Made by a program: the position numbers and the translations under genes. A stretch of 43,048 bases of DNA from Gemmatimonadota bacterium (lineage in GTDB: Bacteria > Gemmatimonadota > Gemmatimonadetes > Longimicrobiales > Gaopeijiaceae), in the NCBI GenBank assembly GCA_028874995.1, contig JAPPGM010000096.1, forward strand, positions 1 to 43,048, given 5' to 3'. The notes beneath the pieces are model-generated. The model did no database searches. It was not told where the DNA came from and saw nothing but the letters and a program-made list of their open reading frames with translations. Shown in pieces: positions 15,905 to 24,042 of this stretch (its first letter is position 1; each line of letters opens with the position of its first letter).

Positions 15905-16635
15905 TGGGCGCTGTAGGCAGTACTACAGAGCGCCAGACGGTCGCATACGGTGGACATCGGATCGATTTCAGTGTGGTCCGGCGGCGGCGGAAGACCCTTG
16001 AGATCGCGGTCGAGCCGGATGCGTCGGTGGTCGTCGCGGCGCCGATGGACGCGCCCATCGAGGCGATTGCGGAGAAGGTGCGGAAGCGGGGGGCGTGGGT
16101 TCGGCGGCAGCAGCGGTTCTTCGGGCAGTTCATGCCGCGGACGCCGGAGCGGCGGTATGTGGCGGGAGAGACTCACCTGTACCTGGGTCGGCAGTATCGG
16201 TTGAAGGTGGTGCGGAACGGGCGTCCTGGGGTCGAGATGACTCGTGGGTTCATCACCGTTCGCAGTCGGGAGCCGGAGAAGCCGGAGGTTACTCGGCGTC
16301 TGGTGGAAGGCTGGTACCGGAGGCAGGCGCGGGCGAAGTTCGTGGAGCGGCTGGAGGCGAGCCTGGTCCGTTTTCCGGATCCGGAGGCGTTTCGTCCGAA
16401 GGGGTTGATCGTGCGCCGGATGGAGAAACGGTGGGGATCGCTGTCACCGTCGGGGCGGCTGCTGCTCAACCGCCGGCTCATCGAAGCCCCGGTCGACACG
16501 ATCGACTACGTGATCGCGCATGAACTCTGCCACATGGCGGAGCCGCATCACGGGGCGGCGTTCTACAGGTTGTTGGACCGGGTCATGCCGGATTGGGCGG
16601 GGCGGAAGGGGCGGTTGGAGGAGTGGATGGCGTAA
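15904..16635 (+). CDS. SprT/YgjP-like (DUF45, WLM) zinc metalloprotease
   Basis: ATG at 15904 is preferred; GTG at 15901 is also possible. 243 residues. The N-terminal half carries IDFSVVRRRRKTLEIAVEPD and VAGETHLYLGRQYRL, typical of the YgjP/DUF45 family. The C-terminal half has KRWGSLSPSGRLLLNRRL, then the zinc motif HELCHMAEPHHGAAFY (H206, E207, H210 and a later His). These predicted M48-like metallopeptidases very often sit just after hsdR in type I loci, where the role is unknown. Here it ends the defence block. The start lies in a region with an imperfect hairpin (CTGTAG at 15911, CTACAG at 15923). Confidence 0.88.
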   Translation: MGAVGSTTERQTVAYGGHRIDFSVVRRRRKTLEIAVEPDASVVVAAPMDAPIEAIAEKVRKRGAWVRRQQRFFGQFMPRTPERRYVAGETHLYLGRQYRLKVVRNGRPGVEMTRGFITVRSREPEKPEVTRRLVEGWYRRQARAKFVERLEASLVRFPDPEAFRPKGLIVRRMEKRWGSLSPSGRLLLNRRLIEAPVDTIDYVIAHELCHMAEPHHGAAFYRLLDRVMPDWAGRKGRLEEWMA

Positions 16636-16649
16636 GGGCACGCAGCGGT

Positions 16650-16836
16650 TCGGAGCGTCTATCACCCAGTGCTCCGAATCGTACCTCTCGACCAGGGTCA
16701 CCAACACCTCAAGCCGGTCGGACTCAGGCGTGACCGGATCAACGGCCGTGAGGCGGTCGATCTCGGCGAGCGCCACGTCGTAGTCGGACTCGTTCCTCAT
16801 TGCCCTTGAGTTAACGAGTCGAACGCGGCGGATCAT
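16650..16836 (-). pseudogene. higA: 3'-truncated HigA-type antitoxin remnant
   Basis: On the minus strand an ATG at 16836 with GAGGAG eight bases upstream opens a frame whose first 60 residues match the HigA antitoxin N-terminus: NESDYDVALAEIDRL, then TPESDRLEVLVTLVERYDSEHWVID. In full HigA this precedes IDPPDPIEAI and an HTH domain. Here the match stops near 16650 and the frame runs antisense into the metalloprotease gene, so the HTH is missing. No higB toxin is found upstream. The truncation coincides with the right end of the defence block, marking a recombination boundary. Confidence 0.7.
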
Positions 16837-16983
16837 GGGATTGGCTCCTCAAAGTATTCTGTTACATTTCAAGTCACAGAATCGAACAAATAATCGGCAA
16901 AAGGGAATCCGGCCCGGAAGAAACCACCCTTCCCTTGCGGCCACCCCCGAGTCGAGAAATTGTGCTGTTGAATTAGGTTCTCC
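16837..16983. promoter_or_regulatory. AT-richer divergent intergenic region with inverted repeat
   Basis: This lies between the higA relic and the Fic gene. At 16858-16880 two arms, TCTGTTAC and GTCACAGA, face each other over seven bases with one mismatch. It may be the former HigA operator. No clear promoter for the Fic gene and no other gene is seen here. Confidence 0.35.
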
Positions 16984-18012
16984 ATGAGCGAACACATTTC
17001 CAAGCGACCTCGACGCCGGGGCCGCCCGCCTCGCCGAGAAGTCTACAGTCGGTTACGAGCCGATGTGGCCGAACTGTGGGAGCGCCTGGGCGGCTTGCCG
17101 AGCCCACAAGAGGCTTCCGGAATCTGGCGCGGAATCTGGTACCAGGAGGCCCATCATTCCACGGCGATCGAGGGCAATACTCTGGTCTTGAAACAGGTCG
17201 AGCAACTCCTGGCGGAGGGGCGAGCCGTTGGCGACGGCGAACTGCGGGAGTACCTGGAGGTTCGAGGGTACGCTACAGCGGCCGAGTGGGTGTACCGGCA
17301 GGCGGTCCACCGGAACGGCCTCTGCCACCCCGGAGCCTTCCTGAGCCTGGCCGAGGTGCGGCAGGTTCACCACACGGCGTTGTCGCCGGTCTGGGAGGTG
17401 GCTCCCCACCCTGACGCGACGGACCGGGAGACACCCGGCAACTTCCGTCAACACGACATCCGACCGTTTCCCGGGGGAATGACTCCAGTCTCGTGGCCAC
17501 TCGTTGCCGCCGAGATGGATACTTGGGTCGAAGAGGTCAACAGGCTCGATGCCGCATCGTTGAGCTTTCCCGAGTCTCTTGCCGAGACCCATTGCCGGTT
17601 CGAACAGATTCATCCGTTCCTCGATGGCAACGGACGAACGGGACGTCTGCTCCTGAACCTGATCCTGGTCCGGCTCGGGTATCCGCCCGCGATCATCTAC
17701 AAGCGCGAACGCTCACGATACCTCGACGCCCTCCGGAAAGCGGACCGAGGCGAGGCGGGTCCTCTGGGAGAGATGCTCGCCCGCGCGATTCTCGACAACC
17801 TCTACCAATTCGTCATTCCCGCGGTCGCCGGACCGGCGCGCCTGGTGCCGCTCAGCGCCCTGGCAACACCGGACCTCAAGGCTCCGGCCCTCCGCGCGGC
17901 GGCCGGGCGCGGCAGGCTTCGAGCGGTCCGCAACTCGAGCGGCCGCTGGCGCAGCTCCCGGGTCTGGGTGGAGGAATACAAGGCGACTCGGTACCGCAGG
18001 GATCGGGAGTAG
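16984..18012 (+). CDS. Fic family protein (putative AMPylase) with N-terminal inhibitory motif
   Basis: ATG at 16984; 342 residues. The catalytic Fic motif HPFLDGNGRTGR is complete at residues 210-221, including the His base and the NGR phosphate-binding residues. An inhibitory helix motif of the form (S/T)xxxEG is visible at STAIEGN (S59-E63), N-terminal to the core. This places it in the class II self-inhibited Fic proteins that transfer AMP (or another nucleotide) to a target protein. The C-terminal 70 residues (LRAAAGRGRLRAVRNSSGRW, SRVWVEEYKAT) resemble a small helix-turn-helix, as in many stand-alone Fic proteins. No Fic antitoxin gene is adjacent. It lies 348 bases after the defence block and may be stress- or defence-related. 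Confidence 0.9.
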   Translation: MSEHISKRPRRRGRPPRREVYSRLRADVAELWERLGGLPSPQEASGIWRGIWYQEAHHSTAIEGNTLVLKQVEQLLAEGRAVGDGELREYLEVRGYATAAEWVYRQAVHRNGLCHPGAFLSLAEVRQVHHTALSPVWEVAPHPDATDRETPGNFRQHDIRPFPGGMTPVSWPLVAAEMDTWVEEVNRLDAASLSFPESLAETHCRFEQIHPFLDGNGRTGRLLLNLILVRLGYPPAIIYKRERSRYLDALRKADRGEAGPLGEMLARAILDNLYQFVIPAVAGPARLVPLSALATPDLKAPALRAAAGRGRLRAVRNSSGRWRSSRVWVEEYKATRYRRDRE

Positions 18013-18073
18013 CACCGGCCTGACGGCCCCCGGGGTTGCGGCTGCTTGGCTCAACCAGAAGACTGACCCCCGT

Positions 18074-18111
18074 GCCGGGCTCGACTGGCAGGTCCGAAAA
18101 CCGAGCCCGGC
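18074..18111. terminator. 10-bp-stem hairpin between the Fic and propeller genes
   Basis: GCCGGGCTCG at 18074-18083 is exactly complementary to CGAGCCCGGC at 18102-18111, with an 18-base loop. There is no T-run, so a classical intrinsic terminator is uncertain. It could instead be a leader structure of the lipoprotein gene starting at 18163. Confidence 0.35.
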
Positions 18112-18162
18112 CAGACGCTCACGAGAATGCTGGCGGATCAACCCCGGGGAAGGGAAAGCGTC

Positions 18163-19317
18163 ATGAGACTCCACCGAACACCCCTGTCCGCGCTACCGGC
18201 GCTGGCGCTCACCGCCGCCATCATCACCACCGCCTGCCAGGCCGACGCCAACTCCTCAACCGACCCCTTCGCCGCCGATCCCTGGACCCTGTCCGACCGC
18301 GAGGCGCGGATCGGTTCGGTCGACGACCCCGACTACATCTTCAACCCGATCCTCCGTATGGCCCTGGGTCCGGACGGACTCCTCTACACGGCCCACGGCG
18401 GAGAAGCCACGATCCGCAAGTGGACCGCGGACGGCGCCCCGGCCGGCTCGCTGGGCAGAAGAGGCGAGGGCCCCGGCGAATTCCAGGTCCCGTACCAGGT
18501 GGGGTTCTTCGGCGACTCGCTGTGGGTCTGGGACTTCGCCCGCGCTCGCGTCAGCTACTTCGATCTGCAGGGGGAATTCCTGGGGTCGGTTGCGGCGAAG
18601 GCCGATGTCAGTTGGGACGTGTCACCCGTGCGTCCCATCGCTCCGCTGCGCGACGGAACCTTCATGTGGATGCGGCTGCCGTTTTTCTCGCCCGGGCCCG
18701 GTGCGCCGAAGGAGATTCCGTTCGCCAGGATCGACGCGGATGGCCGCAGGCTGGCGCTGATCTGGGCGCAGCCCTGGGAGCCGCACGACGCCGACGGTCA
18801 GTCCTTTGGAGACGCCCACCTGTCGGGACTCGGCCGGCGCGGACTGCTCGTCGTCGAACGCCGGGTGTGGACCGGCGAGGGGCAAGCCACGGTGCGGGTC
18901 AGCGAAATCGGCTTTGACGGAGACACCATCTTCACCGCCGGGGTGCCCTACGACCCGGTTCCCCTGACCGACGAGCGCTTCGACTCGGGGATTCGCACCG
19001 CGGCCCGGGGCAGCTCCAGCGAAGCGCAGCTGCGTGAGTCGATGTACCGGCCACCCTACCTTCCAGCGGTCGGTCACGTGATCGGGGCCGAAGACGGCAC
19101 AATCTGGTTGCGGCGTTTCGATCCGGTGGAACTGGAGACCGGGGGAGAGGTCTTCGAGTGGTGGGTGCTCGACGGCGAGGGCGCCCCGCTTGCCCGGGCC
19201 CGGACACCCGTCGGTCTCGACGTCAGGCTGATCACCGATGACATGGTGTGGGGCCTCGAGCGCGACGAACTGGATGTCGAATACATCGTTCGCCATCGGC
19301 TGATGAAGGACGGGTAG
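18163..19317 (+). CDS. 6-bladed beta-propeller lipoprotein
   Basis: ATG at 18163 follows a purine-rich GGGGAAGGGA; 384 residues. The N-terminus is a lipoprotein signal (MRLHRTPLSALPALALTAAI, cysteine in ITTAC). Propeller repeats follow: GPDGLLYTAHGGEATIRKWTADG with LGRRGEGPGEF, then DSLWVWDFARARVSYFDLQGEF, and further blades to the C-terminus (EDGTIWLRRFDPVE). The GRRGEGPGEF signature is typical of the 6-bladed propellers common in Gemmatimonadota and Bacteroidota, usually cell-surface or periplasmic and of unknown ligand. It appears monocistronic and converges with the ABC operon, leaving eight bases between the stops. It looks intact. Confidence 0.8.
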   Translation: MRLHRTPLSALPALALTAAIITTACQADANSSTDPFAADPWTLSDREARIGSVDDPDYIFNPILRMALGPDGLLYTAHGGEATIRKWTADGAPAGSLGRRGEGPGEFQVPYQVGFFGDSLWVWDFARARVSYFDLQGEFLGSVAAKADVSWDVSPVRPIAPLRDGTFMWMRLPFFSPGPGAPKEIPFARIDADGRRLALIWAQPWEPHDADGQSFGDAHLSGLGRRGLLVVERRVWTGEGQATVRVSEIGFDGDTIFTAGVPYDPVPLTDERFDSGIRTAARGSSSEAQLRESMYRPPYLPAVGHVIGAEDGTIWLRRFDPVELETGGEVFEWWVLDGEGAPLARARTPVGLDVRLITDDMVWGLERDELDVEYIVRHRLMKDG

Positions 19318-19325
19318 GGTCCCGC

Positions 19326-20039
19326 TCAGGGCGAGTCCATCGTCCGCAGCCTCCGCACCGACAGCAGGAAGAGCCCGGCCATGACCACCACCGCCGCGAT
19401 GATCGTCAGGCTCAGAGCGGTGTGTTCTCCGGCCGCGAACCGCCGTTCGTCGGTCCCGTGCATGACGGCGATCGCGTGGCTGCGAACGCTGAGAAAGCGC
19501 ACGCCGTAGACGAAGCGCGAAAAGACTCCCTCCCACAAGACGATGTATGCGAGACCGATGCCGACGGCGTGGGGAGTCACAAGGTCGAGCCACGTGAAAA
19601 GGGAGCAGTAGAGCACGACCGCCACCACGGCGCCGACGGTCACGGCCCAGGTGGCGGGCAGGTCGGCGCCGTAACCCACGTAGCTCGTGAGACACGCGAT
19701 GGCCCCCAGGACCACGACCGGCACGGAAACGACTCCCGCCAGCTTCGGCAGGACGATCCTCCACCGGGGATACGGGGTCAGCGTCACGTTGGCGAGGGTG
19801 CGGTCGCTGATCTCGTCCCCGAAAGCCGCCCGGGCCGTCGCGAGGGTGGCGAGGGGAATGATCGCTCCGGCGAGGAGGGTGTTCAGGATGAAGTCCTCGA
19901 AGATCCGCACCGGCGGCGCGTCCGGAAACAACAGGATCAGCGACGTCACCGCGAAGGGCGCCAGCGCGAGACCCCCCAGCATCAGGAGGCGCGAGGGGGT
20001 AAGCACCCTTCGCAGCGTGAGCAGGAAGAGAGACTTCAT
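19326..20039 (-). CDS. ABC-2 type transporter permease (second exporter)
   Basis: ATG at 20039 overlaps the ATPase stop (ATGA); 237 residues. About six hydrophobic segments are visible (for example MLGGLALAPFAVTSLILLF, LAGAIIPLATLATARAAFG, AVTVGAVVAVVLYCSLFTWL and the C-terminal LSLTIIAAVVVMAGLFLLSV). The DEISDRTLANVTLTPYPRW segment is typical of ABC-2 permeases. It should pair with the ATPase directly upstream. It is the last gene of the five-gene operon; the exported substrate is unknown. Confidence 0.85.
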   Translation of the reverse strand: MKSLFLLTLRRVLTPSRLLMLGGLALAPFAVTSLILLFPDAPPVRIFEDFILNTLLAGAIIPLATLATARAAFGDEISDRTLANVTLTPYPRWRIVLPKLAGVVSVPVVVLGAIACLTSYVGYGADLPATWAVTVGAVVAVVLYCSLFTWLDLVTPHAVGIGLAYIVLWEGVFSRFVYGVRFLSVRSHAIAVMHGTDERRFAAGEHTALSLTIIAAVVVMAGLFLLSVRRLRTMDSP

Positions 20040-20977
20040 CGCTCCCCCCCATCCACCAGGTAGCCGAACACGCTCTCGAGGGAGTCGTCGAGGGGCACCA
20101 CCCGGCGCAGGGTGACGGAGGTCCGTTGGGCCAGCTTCGGAAGCTCGATCTGGAGGTCGCGCACGTTGCGGCTGAGGATGACGATCCTCCCGTCCGGGTC
20201 CAGCTTGACGGCTTCCACGGTGTCGAGCTGAACGACCGCTGCCGCGAGCGCCCGGGGTGAATCGCACGCCACGAGCACATGGTAGGGCCGCTCGTTCAAG
20301 GCTGCCCGGATCGCGCGGAAATCCCCCGAGGCGGCCAGCTTTCCGTTCACGAGAAGGAGAACGGTGTCGGCGATGCGTTCGACCTCCTCGAGGATATGCG
20401 AAGAGACCACGATGGTACGCCCCTCGCTCGCGAACCTTTTCAGGAGCCGCTGGAAGTGGATGCGCTGCTTCGGATCCGCCCCGTTGAGCGGCTCGTCCAG
20501 GAGGAGGACCTCCGGATCGTGGACCAGCGTCCCGGCAAGGCGGATTCGCTGGCGCATGCCGCGGGAATAGGTGCGGATCTTCCGGTCGGCCGCATCCTGG
20601 AGTTCCACATGATCGATGGCCCGCTCCACGGCCTCTCGGAGGGGGGTCACGTCACGCAGTTCACCCATCAGCGTCACGAACTGGCGCCCGGTCAGGAATC
20701 CGTACACCGTCTCGTGCTCGTGCATGACCCCGACGCGCTTTGATAGCGGGGGGTTGTTGCGAACGGGTTCACCGAAGAGCGTGACGGTGCCGCTGGAGAC
20801 CCGGGCCAGGCCCGCCATCATGCGGATCAGGGTACTCTTTCCAGCACCGTTCGGACCAAGCAGCCCCGTGATCCCGGGATGGATGTCGAGGGTGACTTCG
20901 TTGACGGCCACGATGTTGCCGAACCACCGCGTCAGCCGTTCGGTCCGGATCACCGGCGCCGGGGCGTCGGAGGTCAC
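20036..20977 (-). CDS. ABC transporter ATP-binding protein (second exporter)
   Basis: GTG at 20977 overlaps the upstream permease stop (GTGA); 313 residues. It contains Walker A GPNGAGKST, a Q-loop region near VGVMHEHETVYGFLTG, signature YSRGMRQRIRLAG, Walker B VLLLDEP with NGADP, and the H-loop in VVSSHILEEVE. A C-terminal regulatory-like region of about 90 residues follows. It is an ABC-2/DrrA-type exporter ATPase that energises the permease encoded next. Paralogous to the ATPase at 21948-22895, but distinct in sequence. Confidence 0.92.
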   Translation of the reverse strand: MTSDAPAPVIRTERLTRWFGNIVAVNEVTLDIHPGITGLLGPNGAGKSTLIRMMAGLARVSSGTVTLFGEPVRNNPPLSKRVGVMHEHETVYGFLTGRQFVTLMGELRDVTPLREAVERAIDHVELQDAADRKIRTYSRGMRQRIRLAGTLVHDPEVLLLDEPLNGADPKQRIHFQRLLKRFASEGRTIVVSSHILEEVERIADTVLLLVNGKLAASGDFRAIRAALNERPYHVLVACDSPRALAAAVVQLDTVEAVKLDPDGRIVILSRNVRDLQIELPKLAQRTSVTLRRVVPLDDSLESVFGYLVDGGER

Positions 20978-21948
20978 AGGGTCAGCCTCCGGTAGTACAT
21001 CCACAGGATTCCCCCCGGAAGCACGAGCCAGCCGAAGTATGCCGCGAGGAGAAAGGAGGGAGAGAACTGCGTCGAAGCGGTATCGAGGTCCAGTTCCCCG
21101 AAGGGCTGCTCCACCTGCGCGCCGGCCTCCGCGGCCTGCTCGACTCCGTTGAAGATCAGCTTGTTCGTTTCCCCCAGGACATCGCCCAGGCTGAACACCG
21201 AAACCCACCGGAGCTCCGGGTTCAAGGCGAAGGGCGCGGTCACCGCGTTCGGAATCACGAACAGCGCGATGAGAAGCACGGAGGCGTAGCCCCGGCGGGT
21301 GGCGATCCCCGAGGCGAGCATGGAGACGGTGGTGACCATCGCGCCGATGGCGGCCCCGGCCAGAAGGAACTTCGGGATGTCGGTCCAGTTGGCGTCCAGA
21401 TAGGTCAGGGGTTCCGGATGACCCAGGACGCGGCCGGCGAGCAGTACGAACTGCGGCAGCCACGCAACGAGCACCATCACGGTCAGGCAGGCGGCCCACC
21501 GCGCCTGCACGTAGTCCGTGGCGGTGAGCGGCCGGACCAGGTAAAGATGAAGGGTCCCGTTGCGGCGGTCGGGACAGAGGAGCCTCGGGGCCACGAGCGC
21601 GGCGAATACGAAGAGGATAATGAGGCCGAAAAAAGAGTAGTAGAAATAGTGGGACGTTCCCGGAACCAGCTCGGCCCCCGCGTCTCCCATGGTCCGCTGC
21701 CCGAACCCGACCATGGCCGCCATGACGATACTGATGCCGACCATGATCAGAATGCAGGCCCAGGGAAGCAGCTTGGCCTTCGCCCCCCGACCGAGACCCA
21801 GCACCTTGCGGAATCCGTCCTTGTAGACGGCGAGCCGGGCGCGCCGCCGACCCTCGCGGGGCCCGGAATAGCGCTGGTACCCGATGTCGAAGACGACGCC
21901 TCCCGCCTTCGGGTCGCCGGTGGCCTTCGGAGTGGTCGCGTCGGCCAT
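20974..21948 (-). CDS. ABC-2 type transporter permease (first exporter)
   Basis: ATG at 21948 (a GTG at 21951 directly precedes it); 324 residues. A polar N-terminus with YQRYSGPREGRRRARLAVY, known from NosY/ABC-2-type permeases, precedes about six membrane segments (LPWACILIMVGISIVMAAMV, FFGLIILFVFAALVAPRLL, and others to LAAYFGWLVLPGGILW). CPDRRNGTLHLYLVRPLTATDYV is the usual cytoplasmic coupling region. One large extracytoplasmic segment precedes the last helix. It is overlapped at both ends by ATPase genes, so it belongs to the coupled operon. Confidence 0.88.
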   Translation of the reverse strand: MADATTPKATGDPKAGGVVFDIGYQRYSGPREGRRRARLAVYKDGFRKVLGLGRGAKAKLLPWACILIMVGISIVMAAMVGFGQRTMGDAGAELVPGTSHYFYYSFFGLIILFVFAALVAPRLLCPDRRNGTLHLYLVRPLTATDYVQARWAACLTVMVLVAWLPQFVLLAGRVLGHPEPLTYLDANWTDIPKFLLAGAAIGAMVTTVSMLASGIATRRGYASVLLIALFVIPNAVTAPFALNPELRWVSVFSLGDVLGETNKLIFNGVEQAAEAGAQVEQPFGELDLDTASTQFSPSFLLAAYFGWLVLPGGILWMYYRRLTL

Positions 21949-22895
21949 CACTCGGCATCCCCCGTTTCGCCATGCTCCGCTTCAACACCGGTGAAGAGCT
22001 CCGCCAGTTCCCTCCTGCGGGGCGCCATCCGGCGCAGCGGCGCCTCCGCCTCGACCAGCGCGTCCCTCACCAGGTCGCTGAGGTCCTCGTCGGACGCCCG
22101 GACCGCCACCCCACCCTTCCCCACCCCGACTGACACCCCCCGCGCCTTGAGCGCCGCCACCAAACGTTCCCGGTTTCCATCCACCTCAATGAAGAGGGTC
22201 CGCGTCTCGGCGGTGTATTCCGCGACCGCTCCCGACTTCGCGACACGCCCGCCCTCGAGGACGGTGATTCGGTCGCAGGTGCGCTCGACATCGGACATGA
22301 GGTGCGAAGAGAAGACCACCGTGATCCCGAACTCGCGGTACGTCTTGCGCACCAGGCCGAGCATGTCGTCGCGGCCGGCGGGGTCAAGGCCGGCGGCGGG
22401 TTCGTCCAGCAGCACGATGTCCGGATCGTGCACGAGCGCCTGGGCGAGCTTCACGCGTTGCTTCATCCCGGTCGAATAGGTGCCCATGGGTCGGTGGCGC
22501 GCCTCGAAGAGACCGACGTGCCTCAGGGTGTCCGCCGCCCGCATGCGGGCCCGGGCCGCGGGGAGTCCGCTGAGTTCGGCCATGTGGCAGAGGAACTCGG
22601 CGGCGGGCGCCTCGAACGGGAGACAGTCGTGCTCCGGCATGTATCCGAGCCTGGTGCGGACGAGAGGATTGCGGGTCACGTCCTCGCCCAGCACTTGGAC
22701 CGAACCGGAGGTGGGCGGGACCAGGCCGAGGAGGATCTTGATCATGGTGCTCTTTCCCGCGCCGTTTTCGCCCAGGAGACCGGTGATCCCCTCGGTGAAG
22801 GAGAGGTCCACCTCGTGGAGGGCCACCACGGCGGGGTACTGCTTGGTGACGTTGCCCAGCGTCATGAGCGCGTTGGGTTCGAGCATCGCCGTCAT
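21948..22895 (-). CDS. ABC transporter ATP-binding protein (first exporter)
   Basis: ATG at 22895 overlaps the Sel1 gene stop (ATGA); an ATG nine bases later is the alternative. 315 residues. Walker A GENGAGKST, a Q-loop around GYMPEHDCLPFE, signature YSTGMKQRVKLAQ, Walker B IVLLDEPAAGLDP and H-loop VVFSSHLMSDVE are all present. The C-terminal 90 residues form a small accessory domain. It is an exporter ATPase of the ABC-2 type and should work with the permease encoded immediately downstream. Confidence 0.92.
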   Translation of the reverse strand: MTAMLEPNALMTLGNVTKQYPAVVALHEVDLSFTEGITGLLGENGAGKSTMIKILLGLVPPTSGSVQVLGEDVTRNPLVRTRLGYMPEHDCLPFEAPAAEFLCHMAELSGLPAARARMRAADTLRHVGLFEARHRPMGTYSTGMKQRVKLAQALVHDPDIVLLDEPAAGLDPAGRDDMLGLVRKTYREFGITVVFSSHLMSDVERTCDRITVLEGGRVAKSGAVAEYTAETRTLFIEVDGNRERLVAALKARGVSVGVGKGGVAVRASDEDLSDLVRDALVEAEAPLRRMAPRRRELAELFTGVEAEHGETGDAE

Positions 22896-23851
22896 GTGGA
22901 ATCCGGTGGCGGCGGGGGAGGGGGGGCGCACCCCAGCCGGTAGCCGAGCCTGCAGGCCAGGAAAAAATAGCGTTCCGCCTCGTCGTCGTCCCGCTCCACC
23001 GTGGTCCCGGACTGATGCATCTCGGCGAGGCGGTAACAGCTCTCTCCGTCCCCCCCGTCCCACCATCGCTCGCCGCAGGCCCGCTCGTACAACTCCAGGG
23101 CGCGTTCGGGATCCCCGGCCACGCCCTCGCCGTCGGCGTAGAGCTGGGCCAGCTCCCGGCAGCTCACCTTGTTCTCGCCGTCGCACGCCTGCTCGAAGAA
23201 GGGGGCTGCCCGAGCCGGATCCATGGCGACGCCGGTTCCAGAACGGTACAGGCGGCCCAGCCTCAGGCAGGCTTCGAGGTGTTCATGCTCGGTGCAGGCG
23301 GGCTCGTAAAGTTCCGCTGCCGCCGCGGCGTTCTCCAGCCGCCCCTCCCCTTCCTCATAGGCGATGGCCAGGTTCACGCACATATCCGTCAGTCCGGTTT
23401 CGCACGCCTTCTCGAAGAGGTCCGCCGCTCGAGTCAGGTCTCCGGGTACCCCGCGGCCGGTCTGATAAAGATAGCCCAGCGCGGCGCACGCCTCACCGAA
23501 GTTTCCATCGCACGCCTTCTCAAAGTACCCTGCGGCCTGCCGCAGGTTCTCGTCCACCCCCAGGCCGCCCCGATACGCTGTACCGAGTTCGAAGCACCCT
23601 TCCCATTGGTCGCCGTCGCAGGCCTGCTCGAGGAAGGGGATAGCCTGGACCTCGTCCTGAAAGACCCGGCGGCCATGGAACAGCTTGAGACCGATCTCCT
23701 CGCAGGCGCTCGGGTCACCGTCGGCGCAGGCGGAGCGCAGCTGTCGCGTCCGTTCGGCTTCGCCAAGAACGCATCCGGATAGCGTGGCCAGGATGGGGAG
23801 GAGAAGCAGGTATGGAGACAACGGCGGGAGGCATAGCGGGGTTTGGCGCAT
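22892..23851 (-). CDS. Sel1/Hcp-like cysteine-rich TPR lipoprotein
   Basis: ATG at 23851; 319 residues. A lipoprotein signal ends in TLSGC (Cys27). About seven Sel1-like repeats of 36 residues follow, each with a pair of cysteines nine residues apart (for example ACDGNFGEAC, ACETGLTDMC). This pattern of disulfide-stabilised helical pairs is that of the Helicobacter Hcp proteins. The tail is Pro-rich. The product is probably membrane-anchored on the outer side and binds proteins or peptidoglycan fragments. It is first in an operon with two ABC exporters, with which it overlaps by four bases, so it may be a partner or cargo. Sel1 proteins are common in host-associated bacteria. Confidence 0.88.
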   Translation of the reverse strand: MRQTPLCLPPLSPYLLLLPILATLSGCVLGEAERTRQLRSACADGDPSACEEIGLKLFHGRRVFQDEVQAIPFLEQACDGDQWEGCFELGTAYRGGLGVDENLRQAAGYFEKACDGNFGEACAALGYLYQTGRGVPGDLTRAADLFEKACETGLTDMCVNLAIAYEEGEGRLENAAAAAELYEPACTEHEHLEACLRLGRLYRSGTGVAMDPARAAPFFEQACDGENKVSCRELAQLYADGEGVAGDPERALELYERACGERWWDGGDGESCYRLAEMHQSGTTVERDDDEAERYFFLACRLGYRLGCAPPPPPPPDST

Positions 23852-24042
23852 GGCGCTCCAAGGTACCGGAGGGTGCGGTTTGGTACAAGTTGGAGTGGAT
23901 TCAATGTGGATTCGTTGTCTGGACCGGGCACTCCGACACGGATTTCGCGGCGGGCTGTGGAAAGTCCCAAATCACCATTCCAGTGTCCCGCCGCGAGGGC
24001 GAGCTTGGCACCCGGGGTTTGACGCGAACCGAGGACTGGATC

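Noticed and set aside
1780-16635. Whether the block is a BREX or DISARM system
   Set aside because: No PglZ, BrxC, BrxL or DrmABC-type genes are present; the methylase, R and S genes are standard type I.
1621-18162. tRNA gene or att site flanking the island
   Set aside because: I saw no tRNA-like cloverleaf and no matching direct repeats at the two edges by eye; a computed search could still find short ones.
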